DNA from: CAZXSK01 sp964642855
GTDB lineage: Bacteria > Planctomycetota > Phycisphaerae > SM23-33
DNA length: 47,145 nucleotides
Assembly: GCA_964642855.1 (NCBI GenBank)
Contig: CAZXSK010000028.1
Location: 1 to 47,145, forward strand
Direction: 5' to 3'
Numbering within the stretch: position 1 is the stretch's first letter; every line of letters starts with the position of its first letter. This document shows, piece by piece, positions 41,566-47,145 of the stretch. A program made the translations under genes and the position numbers. The notes beneath the pieces are model-generated. The model was not told the DNA's origin. It worked only from the letters and a program-made list of their open reading frames with translations, and searched no databases.

Positions 41566-44257
41566 CTAGCGATTCTTGCCCCTGCGACGCTTCCTGCTGC
41601 CACTGGCCGGGGCTTTGCGCGTCGACTTCCTGCCGGATTTGCTGCCGGCCTTCTTTGCCGACTTCTTCCCGCCGGATTCCTTCCCGGAAGACGTACGGGA
41701 CTGTTTCTTGCCCGAAGACTTCTTNNNNNNNNNNNNNNNNNNNNNNNNNNNNNNNNNNNNNNNNNNNNNNNNNNNNNNNNNNNNNNNNNNNNNNNNNNNN
41801 NNNNNNNNNNNNNNNNNNNNNNNNGGACTGTTTCTTGCCCGAAGACTTCTTCGCCGACCGTTTCGCCGAAGACTTCCCTTGATCCCCGGAGCCCGACTTC
41901 TTCGACGTTTTGCGGCGACGCTTGGCCTTGGTCTTGTCGGCTGCCTTGCCCTTGGCGATCTTGCGGCGCTGCTCGGTGTTGCCCTTCTTGGCGGCTACCT
42001 TCATCTTGCCGCCCTTGGCGCGCGAGCCCTTTCTGCCGCCCTTGTTCTTCCCGCCCTTGCTCTTTCCCCCCTTCTTGCCTGCCCGGGCGCTGAGCTGACG
42101 CTCGGGAACCAGCTTCAACTGCCGCTGCGCTACGTCGACAGCGGCAATCCGCACGGGCATTACGTCTCCCAGGCGATACGTCCTGCCCGTCACCTCGCCG
42201 CGGACCAGGCCCCGCTTGCCCTCAATCTCCCACCAGTCGTCGCCGAGGTCCTCCAGCCTCACCAGCCCCTCGATGAGGAACCGCTGGGACTGGACGAAAA
42301 TCCCGAAGTTCGTCACGCCCGTAATCACCCCGTCGAACGTCTCGCCCAGGCGCGTCTCCAGGAACTGAAGCACCAGCACGTCCCGAAGCTCGTTGCTGGC
42401 CGCCTCGGCCTGGCGATCGGTCGACGAGCAATGCTGACCGAGTTCCACCAGGCCGGGCACGTCGTCGGGGGCGAGGTCCTTGAGCTTGCCCCGGCAGTAC
42501 GCCTCGATCATCCGGTGGATCGTCAGGTCGGGGTATCGGCGGATCGGGCTGGTGAAGTGGCAGTAGTGCTCCGACGCCAGCGCGAAGTGGCCGATACTCA
42601 TCGGTGAGTACTCCGCCTGCTGGAACGTCTTGAGAATCGCCAGGTTCACCGCATAGCTTTCCGGCCGACCTTTGACCGCCTCCAGCAACTCCTGGATGTC
42701 CTTGCGGCCGAGGTCACCGGCGATCTTGTGCCCCAACGCCTGGACGAACGTGGAGACTTTCCCGGCGGCCTCCTTCTCCGGGGCGGGGTGGATCCGGCGG
42801 AGGAACTTGCGGTCTTCGCGGTCCAGCAGCGTGGCGACCACGTCGTTGGCTTCGACCATGAACATCTCGATGATCGTATGCGTGTAGGACTGATCCTCGG
42901 GAACCGCGTCGATCACCGAACCCGCTTCGTCCAGCAGCAGGTCCACGTCGGGCAGATCCAGGTGCAGCATTCCCGCCTTGCGGCGGCGGGCTTCGATCTT
43001 CCGGGCAAGTTCTTCCATCCGCCGGACCAGTTGCACCACGCCCTTGGAGTAGTTGCCCTTTTTGCCGTCGCAGATCGCCTGGGCCTGGCGATACGTCAGC
43101 CGCCTGGCCGATTGGATGACCGTCTCAGCCACGCGGAAACCGGTGCGGTTGCCTTTCGCGTCGTACTGAATGAACGCGCTCTTGCACAGGCGCTTCTGCG
43201 CTTCCTGCAGGCTGCAGACGCCGTTGGAGAGCACCTCGGGAAGCATCGGCAGCACGCGCGTGGGGAAGTACACGCTGTTGCCCCTCTCGCGGGCTTCGGC
43301 GTCCAGGGCACCGCCTTCCTTGACGAAGTGCGATACGTCGGCGATGTGCACGCCGAGAACGTACCCGCCCTTCTTGCCCTGGGTCAGGCTGATTGCGTCG
43401 TCGTAGTCCCGGGCCGTGTCCGGGTCGATGGTCACCACCAGCTCGTCGGTGAGGTCCTCCCGGTGGTCCAGCTCGGCCGGATCGTCCGGGTCGAAGCGGT
43501 CGACCACTTCGCGCGCCTCGGCCATGACTTCCTCGGGGAACACGTCGGCCAGGCCATAGGCACGGATGACCGCAAGGGTCTCGACATCGATGTTCTTGGG
43601 CTCGCCGAGGACTTCGTCGATCACGCCCTCGGGCAGGTCGCCTGGATGGTCGGGGAACTCGGTGATTTCCACGACCACCTTCGTGCCCGCCGAGGGCGCG
43701 CCGGCGACGATCTCGCCGGCTTCGTTGCGCGTCTGGTAGGTCGGCAGGTCGCGGACGATAATGGGCGAGGTCATCGCCTTGCCGTCCGGCAGGACGAACC
43801 ACGCCTGTCCGGCGTGTTCGAGCGTTCCGGCGAACCGGCTGTTGCCTCGCTGGAGAATTTCGACGATCCGCCCGCCGTAGGCCTTTTCGCCGTCTCGCAT
43901 GCCGCGCCGGTGGACCGTCGCCCGCACGCGGTCGCCGGTCATCGCCCCGCCGGTGGCGTCGGGTGGAATGAACAGGTCGCCGTGGGCATTGGGGGAATCG
44001 GGCAGCACGAACCCGAACCCCTTGGCGTGTCCGCGGAACTGGCCGATGACTTCCTTGGAGATCTCGGGCAGGGTCAGGGCGTTGCCCGACCCCAGCACCA
44101 CCCGTCCCTGGTCGCGCAGGAGCTTGACCGACTGGCGAAATGATCCGTACTGCTGGTCTTCGATTCCCATCTGCCGCGCGAGCTGGCGCTGCTTGATGGG
44201 CTGACCCTCGCGCTGGGCGAGGTACTTCATGATGGCTTCTGTATATCGTTCTGGCAT
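41566..44257 (-). CDS. rnr: Ribonuclease R (3'-5' exoribonuclease)
   Basis: RNase II/R family with N-terminal helix-turn-helix (about 1-60), cold-shock domains (about 70-230), RNB catalytic domain (DPDTARDYDDAISL near 280, with metal-binding aspartates) and S1 domain (EGLVRLEDLGDDWW region, about 640-720). It degrades structured RNA in the cytoplasm. A very basic Lys/Ser tail follows for about 135 residues. The N gap splits the tail. Because 100 is not divisible by three, reading through it gives a false frame. The 27 bases flanking the gap are identical, and joining them gives a continuous tail ending GSRKRRRGKNR at the TAG at 41566-41568, about 854 residues in all. AGGA lies eight bases before ATG. 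Confidence 0.92.
41725..41824. other. Assembly gap (100 N)
   Basis: Exactly 100 N. The 27 bases on each side (41698-41724 and 41825-41851) are identical, so the two contig ends probably overlap and the gap is artificial. Confidence 0.99.
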
Positions 44258-44274
44258 TTACGTATCCTACTGCC

Positions 44275-45321
44275 ATGGCAAGACAAACCCAAGCAGATAG
44301 CAGGCCGATCGACATACGGAAATACTGGCAGCAGCCTCGCCGGGCTGTCGTTTCGGTCCTGCACGAGCCGTCCTACCGACAGCTCCCGGATACCGAGATG
44401 CACCCCGCCGCGGTGGAGAATATCCGCAGCTGGCATGACCGGGACGCGAACCTGCCCCCCCAGGTCTCCCCCGATTTCGGCACGATCTCCATGGCCAGGG
44501 GATGGGGCGGGCGCGTGGAGCTGTCCTCCGAGGGCAACCCGTTCATCCACCCCGCTGCGGAAACCGTCGAGCAGGCGCTCTCGCTGGACCCCGGGCCCTG
44601 CGAGGACGTCGACCGGGCCATCTCGCTGCTGGAAACCGCCCGACGGCAGACGGGCAGGAACGATCTGGGGCTTCGCTCCATCGACTTCCAGGGCCCGCTG
44701 AACACCGCCGCGATGATCGTCCGCCAGGAGGCGCTGCTGATGGGCATGTTCGACCAGCCCGAGGCGGTTCACGACCTGCTGCAACGGATCACCGAACGCA
44801 ATATCGCCATCCTTCGAGAGCTTCGCGACCGGGCCGGGCGGCTGGATGGGAACATCTGGCCGTTCGTCTGGGTGCCCCACGACGTGGGCGTCTGCATGAC
44901 CGAGGACATGATGCCCCTGCTCTCGCCGGAGCAGTACATCGAGTTCGGCCTGCCGTACCTGCGCCAGGTGGCAGAGGCGCTGGGGCCCGTGTTCATCCAC
45001 TGCTGCGGGGAGTGGGCCCGACACGCCCCCGCGCTGGGTGCGTCGGGTATCGAGATTCTCGGGGCGGAAGTCCACCTGCCGTTCACGCGCGTCGAAGACG
45101 TCCGGCCTCATCTGCCTCGGGCGGTCATCGTGCCCTACGTGTCGGATCTCCGCCCGAGCGGGTTCTCCGGCCTGGGCGACTACGTTGCCCATCTGCTGGA
45201 CGGCGCCGACCCCGATGGCCCGCTGTGGATCGCCGTCAGCGACGACCCGAACTGGCACGCCGAGCGGGTAATCGGCGTTCTCACAGAGCGAGGGTTGGAC
45301 CACGGCCCGTTCTGCGGGTAA
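44275..45321 (+). CDS. Uroporphyrinogen decarboxylase-family protein
   Basis: 348 residues, COG0407 type. Segments: SIDFQGPLNTAAMIV (near 140), VWVPHDVGVCM (near 200) and FIHCCGEW (about 241-248). The HCCG motif belongs to the URO-D fold branch that includes cobalamin-linked methyltransferases where a zinc binds His and Cys; true HemE lacks it. So a methyltransferase-like or unknown sugar/small-molecule role is likelier than haem synthesis. It is divergent from RNase R with only 17 bases between the starts, and no SD is seen before the ATG. Confidence 0.75.
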   Translation: MARQTQADSRPIDIRKYWQQPRRAVVSVLHEPSYRQLPDTEMHPAAVENIRSWHDRDANLPPQVSPDFGTISMARGWGGRVELSSEGNPFIHPAAETVEQALSLDPGPCEDVDRAISLLETARRQTGRNDLGLRSIDFQGPLNTAAMIVRQEALLMGMFDQPEAVHDLLQRITERNIAILRELRDRAGRLDGNIWPFVWVPHDVGVCMTEDMMPLLSPEQYIEFGLPYLRQVAEALGPVFIHCCGEWARHAPALGASGIEILGAEVHLPFTRVEDVRPHLPRAVIVPYVSDLRPSGFSGLGDYVAHLLDGADPDGPLWIAVSDDPNWHAERVIGVLTERGLDHGPFCG

Positions 45322-45360
45322 GGTGGGGCGCTGATTCAGCAACCAAGGACAGGAGACACC

Positions 45361-45723
45361 ATGTCGCGTGAGGAAATTCTCGACCAGGCCGCCAAGCTTG
45401 GACAAATGATCGCCGGTTCCCCCGAAGCGGGCAAACTCAAGCAAGCCCAGCAGGCCCTCGAAGCCGAGCCCGAGCTCAAGCAACTGCTGCAGGACACCCA
45501 GCAGCACATGGACAAAATGTCGCAGCTCGAGTCGTCCGGCCAGCCGATCGAGGTCGACGACAAACGCAGGCTCCAGGAGCTGCAGAACCAGTTGATCGCA
45601 TCGGAAACGTTCAAGCAGTTCACGGCTGGGCAGGTGGAATACGTGGATCTGATGCGCAAGGTCAACGAGGCAATGCGTCGCGAGCTTCGCGAGGTCGAGG
45701 AAGGCCCGCAGGCGGAGGAATAG
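45361..45723 (+). CDS. YlbF/YmcA-family protein
   Basis: 120 residues, all helical, with AGGAG before the ATG. AAKLGQMIAGSPEAGKLKQA and PELKQLLQDTQQHMDKMSQL match the YlbF/YmcA family, which in Bacillus supports RNase Y function and competence/biofilm control. In other bacteria the role is uncertain. The gene starts 39 bases after the URO-D-family gene, so the two are probably cotranscribed. It converges on IspG with 25 bases between stops. Confidence 0.8.
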   Translation: MSREEILDQAAKLGQMIAGSPEAGKLKQAQQALEAEPELKQLLQDTQQHMDKMSQLESSGQPIEVDDKRRLQELQNQLIASETFKQFTAGQVEYVDLMRKVNEAMRRELREVEEGPQAEE

Positions 45724-45748
45724 CGCCCGGCGCGGCCGGCTGCGATCG

Positions 45749-46849
45749 CTAACGCGCGGCTTGCTCTGCCAGCTTCCGTACCTCGGCCAGCACCGCGTCG
45801 ACCATGTCCTCGGCGGCCAGGGTGCCCGCCAGCTTGCCGCGGACATACAGCGCAGCCTTGCCCTTGCCCGCACAGAGCGCCACGTCGGCGCCCTGAGCCT
45901 CGCCCGGGCCGTTGACCACGCAGCCCATCACGGCCACCGTGATCGGTGCCTCGATATCGGCCAGGCCTTCGCGAACCGCACGCACGACCGGGTCGATGTC
46001 CGTCTGCAGGCGCCCGCAGGTGGGGCAGGCGATCAGCTCCACGCCACGACGCTGACGAAGCCGCAGCGAGTAGAGCAGTTCCAGCCCTGCCGCAACTTCC
46101 GCAGCCGGGTCGCCCGCGTAGGAGATGCGGATCGTGTCGCCGATACCCTCGGCCAGCAGCGCCCCCAGCGCCGCGGCGGAGCGGATCGCGCCTGTCTGGG
46201 CGGTGCCCGCATGCGTAACGCCCAGGTGCAGCGGGTAGTCCCACCGCTCGGCCAGCCGACGGTTGACGGCCACGCAGGTCATCGCGTCGTGGCTCTTGGC
46301 CGAGAGCACCAACTGCTCGAATCCCTCGTCCTGGAACACCCGAAGATACTCGGCCATCTTCTCGGCCATCAGCTCGTCGAGCGGTCTGGCGATCTCGGCG
46401 GCCTGGGTGTCGGCGTCGGTGCGGTCGATGATTGAACCCTCGTTGACGCCCACGCGGATGGCGACGCCCGCATCGGCGGCAGCGGCGATGACCTTGCGGA
46501 CCTGCCCGCGGTCGCGGATGTTGCCCGGGTTCAGGCGGATTTTCGCGACGCCGGCATCGATGGCTTCCAGCGCGCGGTCGAAGTGGAAGTGCACGTCGGC
46601 GACGATGGGTACCGGCGCAGCCCGGACAATCTCGGCAAGCCCGGCGGTGTCTTCGCGGGTGGGCACCGCGACCCGGACCAGGTCGGCACCGGCCTCGGCG
46701 AGTCGCTGCACCTGGCGGGTCGTCGCGGCGATGTCGCTGGTGGGCGTGTTGGTCATCGACTGCACGCTGACAGGCGCCCCGCCGCCGAGGGTTACCCCCC
46801 CGACGTCCACCGCCCGGCTGGTGCGTCGCTTGATCTTCGGATAGTTCAT
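45749..46849 (-). CDS. ispG: 4-hydroxy-3-methylbut-2-en-1-yl diphosphate synthase (IspG/GcpE)
   Basis: 366 residues, typical length. PVSVQSMTNTPT (near 24), IRLNPGNI (near 103) and the [4Fe-4S] cysteines in CPTCGR and VMGCVVNGPGE are all present. It catalyses the penultimate step of the MEP isoprenoid pathway. The ATG at 46849 fits the family start; the longer frame upstream is low-complexity. No Shine-Dalgarno; see the adjacent promoter. Confidence 0.95.
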   Translation of the reverse strand: MNYPKIKRRTSRAVDVGGVTLGGGAPVSVQSMTNTPTSDIAATTRQVQRLAEAGADLVRVAVPTREDTAGLAEIVRAAPVPIVADVHFHFDRALEAIDAGVAKIRLNPGNIRDRGQVRKVIAAAADAGVAIRVGVNEGSIIDRTDADTQAAEIARPLDELMAEKMAEYLRVFQDEGFEQLVLSAKSHDAMTCVAVNRRLAERWDYPLHLGVTHAGTAQTGAIRSAAALGALLAEGIGDTIRISYAGDPAAEVAAGLELLYSLRLRQRRGVELIACPTCGRLQTDIDPVVRAVREGLADIEAPITVAVMGCVVNGPGEAQGADVALCAGKGKAALYVRGKLAGTLAAEDMVDAVLAEVRKLAEQAAR

Positions 46850-47145
46850 GGCCGCATTGTACCCGGCCTCCCCGCCTCGACCAATGCCTCTCTCCCTGGC
46901 AGGTCCAGCCGCAACCCAATGGCATGGCGCCCCCCGGGCCGGATGGCTGTAACCCAATTGGCATGGCAACCCCCGGGCCAGATGCACGCTTGACACGCCC
47001 TGGGCGATTGCGGACAATCCAGCCGTCGGATGAGCGGACCATCGAGCCGACCGACGAGTCGACAACCGAGCCATCGGATGAATCGACGCCCGCCCGTAGC
47101 TCAGCGGATCGAGCGGCCCGGCGGGCAAGTCAGAGGTACAATCGA
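46850..47145. other. Repeat-rich region upstream of ispG
   Basis: Two copies of a 38-40 base unit starting AACCCAAT (46913-46950 and 46951-46990), then a stretch of short degenerate repeats (CGAGCCG, GACGAGTCGAC) up to about 47090. The final 56 bases have a tRNA-like D-arm (GTAGCTCAGCGGATCGAGC) but no anticodon stem or T-arm in the visible part, so no tRNA is called. Confidence 0.5.
46856..46884 (-). promoter_or_regulatory. Promoter of ispG, predicts a leaderless or near-leaderless mRNA
   Basis: TTGGTC (46884-46879) and TACAAT (46861-46856) with 17 bases between. The ATG starts six bases after the -10 box, where transcription is expected to begin. This agrees with the lack of a Shine-Dalgarno sequence. 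Confidence 0.5.

Noticed and set aside
47090..47145. Possible tRNA gene at the end of the window
   Set aside because: The D-arm GTAGCTCAGCGGATCGAGC looks right, but the next bases do not form an anticodon stem, U33 is missing, and no T-arm (GGTTCGA) is seen. The window ends there, so a split or pseudo-tRNA cannot be excluded.

Overview
The window is GC-rich bacterial DNA that looks like a planctomycete, probably class Phycisphaerae. This is inferred from gene content, since no rRNA marker is present. The clues are a PEP-CTERM sorting tail of the planctomycete type (VPEPVTLGLFAVGGEALL then Arg), many secreted polysaccharide-active enzymes, a DUF106 membrane protein beside a PEP-utilising enzyme and a beta-propeller protein, a CHAT protease fused to two FGE-sulfatase domains, and an ExbB gene followed by two different ExbD-like genes. 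Two 100-base N gaps (36096-36195 and 41725-41824) show that this is a scaffolded assembly.

Layout. 1-8507 (+): the 3' end of a TIM-barrel glycosidase-like gene, a GH28 pectinase-like gene, a tiny PEP-CTERM gene coupled to a very large secreted GH2-like protein, and a D-2-hydroxyacid dehydrogenase. 8695-19442 (-): a tightly packed operon read as metallophosphoesterase, GH123/DUF4091-like protein, FG-GAP propeller protein, and two different heparinase/alginate-lyase-fold proteins. Several of these genes overlap in ATGA or GTGA form. 19639-25812 (-): a translationally coupled trio of membrane-anchored PQQ-type propeller, PEP synthase-like enzyme without its PEP barrel, and DUF106 membrane protein.

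26140-33115 holds the most interesting locus. A CHAT-TM-FGE-FGE protein (+) faces an operon (-) of lipoprotein, ExbB/TolQ-like channel with a long coiled-coil tail, and two ExbD-like proteins. A STAS-domain gene is divergent from the lipoprotein. The divergent intergenic region carries two copies of the same two-block element, facing outward with identical spacing, which suggests shared control. I propose this as a candidate membrane-signalling or conflict system; its function is not shown by sequence.

33187-36660: a TIM-barrel glycosidase-like gene, the 3' remnant of an enolase-superfamily dehydratase, an assembly gap inside a 17-bp tandem repeat, and a 10-bp periodic tract. 36662-41494: a small coiled-coil protein, a candidate structured RNA, Maf, a DUF192 protein, a SpoIIE-type phosphatase and two unknown proteins. 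41566-46849: RNase R (whose tail frame is broken by the second gap), a uroporphyrinogen-decarboxylase-family protein, a YlbF-family protein and IspG, the last with a promoter that predicts a nearly leaderless mRNA. The final 300 bases are low-complexity and repeat-rich, with a tRNA-like D-arm that does not make a complete tRNA.

Taken together, much of the window serves uptake or breakdown of uronic-acid and sulfated or acidic polysaccharides (GH28, GH2-like, lyase-fold proteins, GH123-like, dehydratase remnant, hydroxyacid dehydrogenase). A conserved housekeeping segment (Maf, RNase R, IspG, YlbF) occupies the last 10 kb.
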